From assembly GCA_044869955.1 (NCBI GenBank), contig JBIOYC010000074.1:1-64000 (forward strand): a stretch of DNA of 64,000 nucleotides, given 5' to 3'. The DNA is from CALMKX01 sp044869955 (GTDB lineage: Bacteria; Acidobacteriota; Thermoanaerobaculia; Multivoradales; SZUA-115). The translations under genes were made by a program, and so were the position numbers. The notes under the pieces were generated by a model. The model was not told the DNA's origin and did not search any database. It was given only the letters and a program-made list of their open reading frames with translations. Positions within the stretch are counted from its first letter, which is position 1, and every line of letters starts with the position of its first letter. Below are positions 1 through 7,652 of the stretch, in pieces.

Positions 1-865
1 GGATCACACAGATCCGCCAGTCCCGAGCCCACGCCTGCTCTCCCCGATTGGAGACGAAGGCGACCCGGGATCCGTCGGGAGAGAAGAGGGCTCCGGTGTC
101 CATGCCCTCGGCCCGCACCAGGGGCACGACCTCGCCGCCGGCGGCCGGCACGATGGAGAGATCCGAACTCCGCCACTCGAAGATCCGAGGCGTGGGGTGG
201 TGAGAGAACACCAGGCGACGGCCGTCCGGGGCCCAGTCGAAACGATCGACCTCGAAGGCGCCGGAGGTCAGCCGCACCGGCACGGGGGGGCCGGCCTCGG
301 CGCCGGCCACGGCCACCTTCCACAGGTGCTGGAAGCGCCAGTCACGATCGACCAGGTGGGGGTCGGCCTTGGCCTTGGCGGCGGCTTCCTGCTCGGGGGT
401 CTGGGGGTCCTTGCTGAGGAAGGCGATCTCGGAGCCGTCTGGGGACCAGCGGAAGGCCGACACGCCCTCCTTCGTCTCGGTCAACCGATAGGCCTCGCCG
501 CCGGCCATGGGCAGCAGCCACAGGTTAGGAGCGGTGTCGCCGCGGTCCGAGAGGAAGGCGAGGGTGCGGCCGTCCGGCGAGAAGGCCGGGCTCCAGGCGC
601 CGGATTTGCCACGGGTCAGGGGCTGGCTCGCCGAGCCGTCGGCCCGGGCCAGCCAGATCTGCGTCACCAGCTCGCTCTCCTCCGGCCCGATCCGCGCCTC
701 GGTCACTTGGAAGGCCACGCGACCATCCCCTGCGATGGCCGGTCCGTCGACGAAGCGCTGGCGGAAGAGCTCCTGCACTTGAGCCAGCTCGGCGGCGCCC
801 GCCCTGCAAGGAACCAACGAGAGGAGCGCCAGCAAGCTGAGCAGAGTGAGATTCCTTTTCTCCAT
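1..865 (-). CDS. S9-family peptidase, N-terminal part (runs off left edge)
   Basis: Translating back from an ATG at 865 gives a reading frame open to the window edge (288 codons). It begins with a hydrophobic signal peptide (MEKRNLTLLSLLALLSLVPC, with a Cys that could be a lipobox). WD40/TolB-like repeats follow, with typical FSPDGRTLAFLSD and WSPDGSEIAFLS strands. This is the N-terminal propeller of prolyl-oligopeptidase-type S9 peptidases, which gates access to an alpha/beta-hydrolase domain. The catalytic domain lies outside the window, so activity cannot be judged. A more distant relative with a complete catalytic domain is encoded at 54461-57151. The protein is probably envelope or secreted. 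A TolB-like non-enzymatic protein is the main alternative. Confidence 0.8.
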   Translation of the reverse strand, partial: MEKRNLTLLSLLALLSLVPCRAGAAELAQVQELFRQRFVDGPAIAGDGRVAFQVTEARIGPEESELVTQIWLARADGSASQPLTRGKSGAWSPAFSPDGRTLAFLSDRGDTAPNLWLLPMAGGEAYRLTETKEGVSAFRWSPDGSEIAFLSKDPQTPEQEAAAKAKADPHLVDRDWRFQHLWKVAVAGAEAGPPVPVRLTSGAFEVDRFDWAPDGRRLVFSHHPTPRIFEWRSSDLSIVPAAGGEVVPLVRAEGMDTGALFSPDGSRVAFVSNRGEQAWARDWRICVI

Positions 866-885
866 CGCGACTCTCTCCCTGATCA

Positions 886-970
886 GTCATTCCCGCGCAA
901 GCGGGAATCCATCTTGGTTTCGATTCCCCCCATCTTCGGATGGATCCCCGCTTCCGCGGGGATGACGGAT
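886..970. repeat. REP-like intergenic palindrome
   Basis: Two GC-rich hairpin arms face each other. The left one is TCATTCCCGCGCAAGCGGGA and the right one is its near-complement, ATCCCCGCTTCCGCGGGGAT; each arm can also fold on itself (CCCGC...GCGGG). The unit fills the gap between the DUF5916 gene and the S9 peptidase, both read leftward, so it would sit in their shared transcript. The sequence resembles the dispersed intergenic palindromes seen in many bacterial genomes. I see no second copy in this window. Confidence 0.65.
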
Positions 971-1001
971 GGGAGGGATCTGGTTCTTCGAAGGCCTTCC
1001 C

Positions 1002-3218
1002 CTACAGCACCCAGGCGTAGCCGATCTTCAGGAACAGCGTGCGGTCCTTTCGTGCGAGATCGATCTCTTCGTCCCCCAAAGCGCTGTCCGAATAGCCCAG
1101 GAAGAAAACGGTCTGGGGGTTGAGCTTGTAGGAAAAGAGCAATTGGGAGAACAGGGTCTCGGTCTTGGCGTCCACCTCGTCGTCGTAGAGCGAGGGGTCG
1201 CGATCGATGTCGGTGTACTGGAAAACCGCCCGCAGGAAAGTGCGCAGGTTGAACTGATAGGTCAGCCGTAGCTCGCTCAGGTTGGCCGTGAACAGCCGCC
1301 CGGCCTCGACGTCCAGACGGCGGAAGGTGTGCACCAGTTGGGTGCGCAGCCGGCGGCCGAAGTTGTAGGTGATGCCGGGACGGAGAGTGACCTGGTCGCC
1401 GGCCTGGACGTTGGCGAAGTCCACCGCGTCGCCGCCGCTGGCATCGATCCAGACGTAGAGGTCGGCGATCGGTCTCATCTCGAGGTAGCTGTAGGCCGCG
1501 ACCTGATCGAACGCGACTCCCTGGAAGACCCGCGTTCGAACCAGGCCGCCGAACAAGACGAAGGACTGCCGAGGCCCGGAGCCTTCGACGTTCAATTCGA
1601 CCTCGCGCTCGAGCAAGTTGCCGGCGTCGTCCTCGCGGTAGTCGTAGTCACCACCGAGCTCGATCCGGCTCCAGAAATCCTCCGGATCCCCGATCCAGTT
1701 GCGGCGCAGGCCCGCGAGGTAGAAGTCGTAGTCGACCTGGGGGAGGAAGCCCATGTCCGCGCGGAAGTCCCGGCCGACGTGCTCGTAGCGCGCGTAGGCT
1801 TCCCAGTCGCGGCTGTCGTGGGAGTAGCTGAGATGGCCGGCCCAGTCCTCGAAGTCCCCATGGGGTTGGCCGAGCTCACGGGCGAAGCTCTCGGGGTACT
1901 GGGTGGTCGAGCCCAGGAACTGGACGTTGAAAGTATCGACGTCGGTGGGTCGGAGCACGCCGTCGAAGCCCGCCACCGAGTTCTGGTAGGAGCCGCCGGA
2001 GCGGTCCGTGGCCAGCAGGCCGATCGCCGATGTCTTGCCGAGGTCGCGGCGGTAGCGGGCCACCAGGTCAGTCGACACCAGGTCGAGCGTCGCCGCCTCG
2101 GAGGACTCCTTGCCCGGGATCAAGAGATTGGTCACGGCGTCCTCGGCGGCGAACAGACCGATGGCGTTCTTCCCTACCTTGCCCGAGAGCTTCACGCCCC
2201 ATTCGGGATCGGCGACGTTGCGGGTGAAGACCGCCGAGAGGCGGGTCGAGAAGAAGTCGGCGCCCTCCTGGAAGAAGGGTCGACGCTCGGGAAAGAAGAG
2301 GGCGAACTGCTCGTTGACGGAGAGTTGCGCGGAGTCGGCCTCGACCTGGGAGAAGTCCGGGTTGAGGGTCAGGTTCAGGTTGAGGTTGGGCGTGATGCCC
2401 CAGCGAGCGGAGATGCCCACTTCCGACTCCGTTCCCTGGGAGCTGAAACCGCCGGAGGGAAAGCCCTCCCGCTCCTCCGTGCGGCTGGCGGTGACCGTCG
2501 GGGTGAGCTCGACGTTGCGCCCCGCCTCGACCGCACCGAAGCCCTCGAGCTTGCTGATCTGGCAGAGGTGACAGGAGATGTTGCGGTCACGGCTCTGCGA
2601 CGCGATGCGGTGGCGGCGGTCCCGAGGGTAGAAGCGCAGCGCCTCGAAGCCCCAGGTCTGGGTCTCCTCGGACTCACGGAAGCGCAGCGAAGAGAAGGGG
2701 ATCGCCATCTCCACCGTGTAGCCGGTCGGGCTCACTTGCCCCGCCGACTCCCACAAGGCGTCCCAGGAGTCGTCGTCGCTGTCGGAGAGGTCGTCGAGGA
2801 AGACGTCCAGCTGCACGCCCAGGGGGTTGACGAAGAACTGGAAGGCCCGGCGCTCGTCATTGAAGGGGTCGAGGGTGATGCCGACGAGGTCGTCGTCCCA
2901 CGCCGTGTCGCGGTCCGCGAAGCGGGCGCGGATGGCCGCGGGGTCGGGATCGAGTGCACGGAAGGCCACGTAGAAGTGGCGTTCGTCATAGGTGACGAAG
3001 CACTCGGTGGCGACCGGTGGGGGCACGTTCTCGCCCGGATCGGTCTCGTGCGTCAGGGGCACCACCGCCGCCCGCTGCCAGGCCGGCTCGTCCAGCTGAC
3101 CGTCGATCTGGATGGGCGACGCGGCGGGTGCCACGCGATGGCTCGGGGCAGCGGCAGCAGGGAGGGCGAGAGGGAGGAGGACGCCGACGAGGGCGCCGGA
3201 TGGCAGCAGCAGCTTCAA
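1002..3218 (-). CDS. DUF5916 / CBM9-like N-domain protein with predicted outer-membrane barrel
   Basis: The 738-aa product starts at a TTG preceded by GGAGG. This start gives a clean signal peptide (MKLLLPSGALVGVLLPLALP) and is preferred over in-frame starts up to 3356, which would add about 46 basic residues. Residues about 40-200 match the CBM9-like fold that begins DUF5916 proteins (IDGQLDEPAW, DDDLVGITLDPFND). The rest is rich in alternating polar/hydrophobic strands and ends in an aromatic strand (KIGYAWVL), as expected for an outer-membrane beta-barrel. DUF5916 proteins are commonly predicted surface or outer-membrane proteins of unknown substrate. The gene follows yceI on the same strand after 88 bp. 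Confidence 0.75.
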   Translation of the reverse strand: MKLLLPSGALVGVLLPLALPAAAAPSHRVAPAASPIQIDGQLDEPAWQRAAVVPLTHETDPGENVPPPVATECFVTYDERHFYVAFRALDPDPAAIRARFADRDTAWDDDLVGITLDPFNDERRAFQFFVNPLGVQLDVFLDDLSDSDDDSWDALWESAGQVSPTGYTVEMAIPFSSLRFRESEETQTWGFEALRFYPRDRRHRIASQSRDRNISCHLCQISKLEGFGAVEAGRNVELTPTVTASRTEEREGFPSGGFSSQGTESEVGISARWGITPNLNLNLTLNPDFSQVEADSAQLSVNEQFALFFPERRPFFQEGADFFSTRLSAVFTRNVADPEWGVKLSGKVGKNAIGLFAAEDAVTNLLIPGKESSEAATLDLVSTDLVARYRRDLGKTSAIGLLATDRSGGSYQNSVAGFDGVLRPTDVDTFNVQFLGSTTQYPESFARELGQPHGDFEDWAGHLSYSHDSRDWEAYARYEHVGRDFRADMGFLPQVDYDFYLAGLRRNWIGDPEDFWSRIELGGDYDYREDDAGNLLEREVELNVEGSGPRQSFVLFGGLVRTRVFQGVAFDQVAAYSYLEMRPIADLYVWIDASGGDAVDFANVQAGDQVTLRPGITYNFGRRLRTQLVHTFRRLDVEAGRLFTANLSELRLTYQFNLRTFLRAVFQYTDIDRDPSLYDDEVDAKTETLFSQLLFSYKLNPQTVFFLGYSDSALGDEEIDLARKDRTLFLKIGYAWVL

Positions 3219-3238
3219 GCGATGGGCCTCCGGGGAAA

Positions 3239-3264
3239 GCCGCGGCGGTCGATGCCGCCGCGGC
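3239..3264 (-). other. Perfect 10-bp hairpin in the DUF5916 leader
   Basis: GCCGCGGCGG and CCGCCGCGGC form a perfect 10-bp stem with a 6-nt loop. On the minus strand the hairpin is followed by CTTTCCCC, then the GGAGG and TTG start of the DUF5916 gene. It could end yceI transcripts or, if the promoter at 3270-3299 is real, act as a 5' stabilising or attenuating hairpin next to the ribosome-binding site. Confidence 0.5.
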
Positions 3265-3269
3265 CACTG

Positions 3270-3299
3270 CTTATACGCAGGAGGCCCCGGAGAGGTTAA
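3270..3299 (-). promoter_or_regulatory. Possible promoter for the DUF5916 gene
   Basis: On the minus strand TTAACC and TATAAG are separated by 18 nt, just downstream of the yceI stop and about 50 nt upstream of the TTG start. The -10 is good and the -35 matches only four of six consensus bases. Confidence 0.35.
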
Positions 3300-3306
3300 G
3301 CGGTTC

Positions 3307-3897
3307 CTACTTCTGGAGTCCGGTCTCGAGATTGATCGCGATCTTGACCTCTTCACCGAGGATGAAGCCGCCCGCGTCGAGGGCCTTGTTCCAGTTGATC
3401 CCGTAGTCCTTGCGGTTGAGACTAGCGGCCGTCTCGAAGCCGGCCTTGGTGTTGCCCCAGGGATCGGCGACCTTGCCCAGGAAGGTGACCTTGAGGGTGA
3501 TCGGCTTGGTCACGCCGTGCATGGTGAAGTCGCCCATGACCTCGTAGGCGCTCGCACTGGTCTTCTTGATGCTGGTGCTCTTGAAGGTGATGGTGGGGAA
3601 CTTCTCGACGTCGAAGAAGTCCGGAGTGCGCAGGTGCTTGTCGCGGTCGGCGTTGAAAGTGTTGATGCTGGCCGCCTGGATGGTGAATTCGACCGAGGAG
3701 CTCTCCGGCTTCTCGGCGTCCATCTTGATCACGCCGTTGTAGTCGTCGAATTGACCGCGGACGTTGGTGACCAGGTGGCGGATCTGGAACGACACTTCGG
3801 AGTGGGCCTTGTCGATCGAGTAGGTCTCGACGGCAGCGAAGGCCGGCAGCGTCGCCACGAAGGCGACCAGGAGGGGGAGAGCGAGCTTACGCATCAT
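3307..3897 (-). CDS. YceI-family periplasmic lipid-binding protein
   Basis: This 196-aa protein has a signal peptide (MMRKLALPLLVAFVATLPAFA) and then a complete YceI domain. Landmarks are YSIDKAHSEVSFQIRHL at the N-terminus, FFDVEKFPTITFKS in the middle, GDFTMHGVTKPITL and the terminal EVKIAINLE. YceI proteins are lipocalin-like barrels that bind isoprenoid or amphiphilic ligands in the periplasm. The gene overlaps the 3' end of the upstream marR gene by 11 bp, so the two are almost certainly co-transcribed. Two adjacent ATGs (3897, 3894) follow AAGGAGA; either could be used. Confidence 0.93.
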   Translation of the reverse strand: MMRKLALPLLVAFVATLPAFAAVETYSIDKAHSEVSFQIRHLVTNVRGQFDDYNGVIKMDAEKPESSSVEFTIQAASINTFNADRDKHLRTPDFFDVEKFPTITFKSTSIKKTSASAYEVMGDFTMHGVTKPITLKVTFLGKVADPWGNTKAGFETAASLNRKDYGINWNKALDAGGFILGEEVKIAINLETGLQK

Positions 3898-4399
3898 TTC
3901 TGTCTCCTTGTCGAATCTTGTCCAGCAATTGGATCAGCTGCCGCTGCTCCGCGGCAGAGAGGGTGGCGAGAAGAGACTCATCGGCGCGGTCGACGGGGTC
4001 GTCGAGGCTCGCGAGCAGCGCCAGACCCGAGGGCTCGATCCAGCAGAGCACCTGGCGGCGATCCTGGCGGCAGCGCTCGCGGCGCACCAGGGCTTTGGCT
4101 TCGAGTCGGTCGAGGAGGCGGGTGATGCCAGGAGTTCCCTCGATCATGCGGTGGGCGATCTCGAGGGTGGGCAGGCCCTCGCCGCCGGCACCGCGGAGGA
4201 TGCGCAGGACGTTGTATTGCTGGAGGGTAATGCCGGCCGACTCGACCACGCAGGCAAGGGCACGGCGAATGCGTTCCGTGGTGCACAGGAGGGCGATCAG
4301 GGCTTCCTGGCTGGGCGAGCGGAAGGGCCGGTTCTGACGGATCTCCCGCGCAACCCAGCTCGCGGGCATCGGTTCCTCCGGTGGGTGGTGCTTTGCCAT
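3887..4399 (-). CDS. MarR-family transcriptional regulator
   Basis: The 170-aa product has the MarR winged helix: LQQYNVLRILRGAG (recognition region entry), EIAHRMIEGTPGITRLLDRLEAKALVRR and the wing with RCRQDRRQVLCWIE. The family consists of dimeric repressors that release DNA on binding small phenolic or lipophilic ligands or on oxidation. It precedes and overlaps yceI, so the simplest model is control of its own operon. A strong promoter with a TTGACCTGTCAA palindrome lies directly upstream. The start codon is only 9 nt after the predicted -10, so the mRNA would have little or no leader. Confidence 0.9.
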   Translation of the reverse strand: MAKHHPPEEPMPASWVAREIRQNRPFRSPSQEALIALLCTTERIRRALACVVESAGITLQQYNVLRILRGAGGEGLPTLEIAHRMIEGTPGITRLLDRLEAKALVRRERCRQDRRQVLCWIEPSGLALLASLDDPVDRADESLLATLSAAEQRQLIQLLDKIRQGDRNDA

Positions 4400-4408
4400 A
4401 CGGGCAAT

Positions 4409-4437
4409 AGGTTATCCGGCATTAGTTGACCTGTCAA
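4409..4437 (-). promoter_or_regulatory. Promoter and candidate operator of the marR-yceI operon
   Basis: On the minus strand a perfect TTGACA is followed after 17 nt by TAACCT, and the marR ATG comes 9 nt later. The -35 is embedded in the palindrome TTGACCTGTCAA (4426-4437), the right position and symmetry for a small dimeric repressor, so MarR autoregulation is plausible. Confidence 0.65.
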
Positions 4438-4505
4438 GTGTCCGTTGCTGGAAGGCTGGGACCCGCCCACGCTCGATGCTCCACGCACCGAGCGTGGGCT
4501 CCCGG

Positions 4506-6032
4506 TTACGGCACCATCAGCGACCAGGCTGAGGTGTCACCGGTCTCGAAGCCGTCGGCGAACAGCTCTTGCTCTCCCAAGAGCTGGCCGAAGACCTCGA
4601 TCTCGTCCTCGGCGAGCCCGCCCACGTCGTCGCTGCCGTGCCAGATCACCAGGTACTGGGCGCGTTGCGAGTCGTAGGCGACCTCGGGCAAGTTGGCGAA
4701 GAACTGGATCTCCCCGGTGCTGCCCATATCGCTCAGCCGGAAGTCGTTGTCGCCGACCTCGGCGCCGGTCGAAGCGACGAGGCGCTGGCCGAAGGCCTCG
4801 AATTTGTCGTTCTGGAGGCCGCCCACCTCGTCGTCGCCGCGCCAGGTCACCAGGTACTCACCGAGCGCGGCGCCAAAGGCCACGGAGGGAGAGGCGGCAA
4901 AGTAGTTGAGGTTTCCTGTGCTGCCCATGTCGCTCACCCGGAAGTCGTTCGCTCCTGTTTCGGCGCCGGTCGAAGCGAGGAGCCGCTGGCCGAAGATCTC
5001 GATCTCGTTGTCGATGAGTCCGCCGACGTTGTCGTCGCCTTGCCACACCACCAGGTACTGCCCGAGGCCGGCGGCATAGGCCACCGCGGGCCTGGACGCC
5101 CCGTAGTTGGTATTCCCGGAGCCGCCCAGGTCGCTGATGCGGAAGTCGTTGGCGCCTTGGGCGGCACCGGTCGCCGCGTCGAGCCGCTGGCCGAAGATTT
5201 CGAGCTCTTGGGCGACAAGCCCGCCGACATTGTCGCTGCCGGACCAGACCACCAGGTACTCGTCGTCGCCGCTGTTGTAGGCCACTGCGGGGAAGCGGGC
5301 GCTGTAAACGACGCTGCCCGTTCCACCGGCGTCGCTGATCCGGAAGTCGTTGACCCCAACCTCGATGCCGGTTGTGGCGTCGAGGATCTGACCGAAGATC
5401 TCGTTCTCGTCGTCGACTAGCCCGCCGACATTGTCGTCGCCCCACCACACCACCAGGCACTCGTCCGTGGCACCGCTGCACGCGACGTCGGGGTCGGCAG
5501 TGTCGAAGTTCGGGTTGCCGAGCGGGCCGGCGTCGCTCATCGGCACGACCCAGGAGGTCGCGCCGGTCACGGGATCGACGTCGAAGGCGACGATCTCGTA
5601 CTCGTTCGCCTCCTGGCCCGGGAACACGGCGTCGAGCGAGGCGACGACCACGAACCGATCGGCGGCGGCGGAATAGGCGACCGCCGGATTGCCCGGGCAG
5701 AACCCGTCCAAGCATGGCTGCGACGGCAGCGGTGCGATCTCCCCGCCTACCGTCTGGCCCGACGACCCGGCGAGCAGCCGGGCCACGATCCGACCCTCGT
5801 CGTCGACGGCCGAAACCTCGTGCCAGACCGCCAGGTAGACGTCGTGCGCCGGGCTGTAGGCCACGGCCGGGTCTCGGTCGTCGAGCTCGGGGTCCCCGAA
5901 GCTCACCCGGAAGTCGTTCGACCCGATCTCGCCAAAGTCGGCCGAGGCCGGGACGGCCAGGCTCGCCGCCAAGGCCAGCATCAGGACGGCGAAGGTGAGC
6001 CTCGCCCTTCGATCTCGCACGGTTCGGCTCAT
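4506..6032 (-). CDS. Secreted repeat protein, predicted seven-bladed beta-propeller (copy 2)
   Basis: The 508-aa product has a signal peptide (residues 1 to about 31) and seven repeats of a PAVAYxxxxxEYLVVWxGDD unit. The last four are regular, about 68 aa each, and contain NDFRxSDxGGTG and FGQRLxAxTGA. Seven YLVVW strands suggest a seven-bladed beta-propeller. The C-terminus is LFADGFETGDTSAWSLMVP, a tail shared with the paralog upstream and with the subtilase at 20347-23328. The start overlaps the upstream paralog's stop by 4 bp (ATGA). I do not recognise a named family or a function; the signal peptide argues for export. Confidence 0.8.
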   Translation of the reverse strand: MSRTVRDRRARLTFAVLMLALAASLAVPASADFGEIGSNDFRVSFGDPELDDRDPAVAYSPAHDVYLAVWHEVSAVDDEGRIVARLLAGSSGQTVGGEIAPLPSQPCLDGFCPGNPAVAYSAAADRFVVVASLDAVFPGQEANEYEIVAFDVDPVTGATSWVVPMSDAGPLGNPNFDTADPDVACSGATDECLVVWWGDDNVGGLVDDENEIFGQILDATTGIEVGVNDFRISDAGGTGSVVYSARFPAVAYNSGDDEYLVVWSGSDNVGGLVAQELEIFGQRLDAATGAAQGANDFRISDLGGSGNTNYGASRPAVAYAAGLGQYLVVWQGDDNVGGLIDNEIEIFGQRLLASTGAETGANDFRVSDMGSTGNLNYFAASPSVAFGAALGEYLVTWRGDDEVGGLQNDKFEAFGQRLVASTGAEVGDNDFRLSDMGSTGEIQFFANLPEVAYDSQRAQYLVIWHGSDDVGGLAEDEIEVFGQLLGEQELFADGFETGDTSAWSLMVP

Positions 6033-7567
6033 GGTAGTGGGGCTCCTGGCTCGGTCAGCGACCAGGCTGAGGTGTCACCGGTCTCAAAGCCGTCGGCGAA
6101 CAGCTCCTGCTCTCCCAGGCGCTGGCCGAAGACCTCCCACACCTCGTCCCCAAGCCCGTCCCCGTCGTCGTCGCCATACCAAACCACCAGAACCTCGGCG
6201 CGGTTCGAGTTGTAGGCGACCTTCGGCAGGAAGGCGCCGAAGGGATTCTCCCCGGTGCCCCCCATATCGCTCACCCGGAAGTCGTTCGCCCCCGTTTCGG
6301 CGCCGATCGAAGCGACGAGGCGCTGGGCGAAGATCTCGTACTCGTTGTTCTGGAGGCCGCCGACATCGTCGTCTCCCAACCAGGTCACCAGGTACTCACC
6401 GAGGGCGGCAGCAAAGGCCACGGAGGGAGAGAGGGCACCGTAGTTGGCGCCTCCGGTGCCCCCCATATCGCTCACCCGGAAGTCGTTCGCTCCCGTTTCG
6501 GCACCGGTCGAAGCGACGAGGCGCTGGCCGAAGATCTCGAGCTCGTTGAGCTGGAGACCGCCGACGTCGTCGGCGCCGGACCAGACCACCAGGTACTGGC
6601 CGATGCTGTTGGCATAGGCCACTGCGGGCGTCAAGGCGTCGTAGGCGCCGGCGCCGGTGCCGCCCATGTCGCTGATGCGGAAGTCGTTGACGCCCTGGGC
6701 GGTTCCGGTCGCGGCGTTGAGGCGCTGGCCGAAGATCTCGAACTCGTTGGCGACGAGCCCGCCGACGTTGTCGTCGCCCTGCCAGACCACCAGGTACTCG
6801 TTGTCGCCGCCGTTGTAGGCGAGCGCGGGGGCGCGGGCGCTGAACGTGGCGATGCCCGTGCCCCCGGCATCGCTGATGCGGAAGTCGTTGGCGCCCACCG
6901 CGGCGCCGGTCGTGGCGTCGAAGCGCTGGCCGAAGATCTCGTACTCGTTGTCGACGAGCCCGCTGACGTTGTCGTCACCGCTCCACACCACCAGGCACTC
7001 CTCGGTGGTACTGCTGCACGCGACGGCGGGGCTGAAAGCGCCGTAGGTCGCATTGCCGAGCCCACCGGCGTCGCTCATTAGAAAGCCCCAGGAGCTGGCC
7101 CCGGTCGCGGGATCGACGTCGAAAGCGACGACTTCGAGCTCGTTCGACACCTGGCCCGGGAAGAGGGCGTGGGCCGCGGCGACGACCACAAACCGATCCG
7201 CGGCGACGGAATAGGCGACCGCCGGATCAAAGAAACACTCCCCGACCAGGCACGGCTGCCCGGGCAGCGGCTCGATGACCACGCCGATTGGCTGACCCGA
7301 CGCTCCGGACAGCAGGCGGGCCTCGACCTGGCCCCCGCTGCCGGATAGGCCCCTCTGCCAGACCACCAGATAGACGTCGTGTAGCGGGCTGTAGGCGACG
7401 GCCGGGAGCACGTCCAGAGTCGACGCGGGCCCAAAGCTCACGCGGAAGTCGTTCGGCCCGATCTCGCCGAATTCGGCCGCGGCCGGGAGGGCCAGGCTCG
7501 CCGCCAAGGCGACTTTGAGGACGGTGAGGGCGACACGGGCAGGCGCTGCCGGGGCTCTCGGATTCAT
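6029..7567 (-). CDS. Secreted repeat protein, predicted seven-bladed beta-propeller (copy 1)
   Basis: The 512-aa protein starts at an ATG with AGGAGG upstream, which gives MNPRAPAAPARVALTVLKVA and a signal peptide ending near LPAAAEF. It has seven PAVAY...YLVVW repeats with the same spacing as its downstream neighbour and the same DGFETGDTSAWS tail, plus a short SLTEPGAPLP extension. The two genes are clearly a tandem duplication and are translationally coupled. Function is unknown. It is transcribed divergently from the kinase-sigma pair, separated by 85 bp, so the two units may share a regulatory region. Confidence 0.8.
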   Translation of the reverse strand: MNPRAPAAPARVALTVLKVALAASLALPAAAEFGEIGPNDFRVSFGPASTLDVLPAVAYSPLHDVYLVVWQRGLSGSGGQVEARLLSGASGQPIGVVIEPLPGQPCLVGECFFDPAVAYSVAADRFVVVAAAHALFPGQVSNELEVVAFDVDPATGASSWGFLMSDAGGLGNATYGAFSPAVACSSTTEECLVVWSGDDNVSGLVDNEYEIFGQRFDATTGAAVGANDFRISDAGGTGIATFSARAPALAYNGGDNEYLVVWQGDDNVGGLVANEFEIFGQRLNAATGTAQGVNDFRISDMGGTGAGAYDALTPAVAYANSIGQYLVVWSGADDVGGLQLNELEIFGQRLVASTGAETGANDFRVSDMGGTGGANYGALSPSVAFAAALGEYLVTWLGDDDVGGLQNNEYEIFAQRLVASIGAETGANDFRVSDMGGTGENPFGAFLPKVAYNSNRAEVLVVWYGDDDGDGLGDEVWEVFGQRLGEQELFADGFETGDTSAWSLTEPGAPLP

Positions 7568-7652
7568 CGACTCCTCCTGGACTATGCTTAACGACAAACA
7601 CGCCCGGGATCCGACATCCGCTGTCAGCCCGGCCCGAGACCGAGCTCGACGC

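Noticed and set aside
197..1123. 308-aa plus-strand ORF
   Set aside because: It is antisense to the S9 peptidase N-terminus and part of the DUF5916 gene, crosses the REP-like palindrome and has low-complexity composition.
1329..3299. 656-aa plus-strand ORF
   Set aside because: A shadow of the DUF5916 gene on the opposite strand; Val/Glu/Gly-rich and without motifs.
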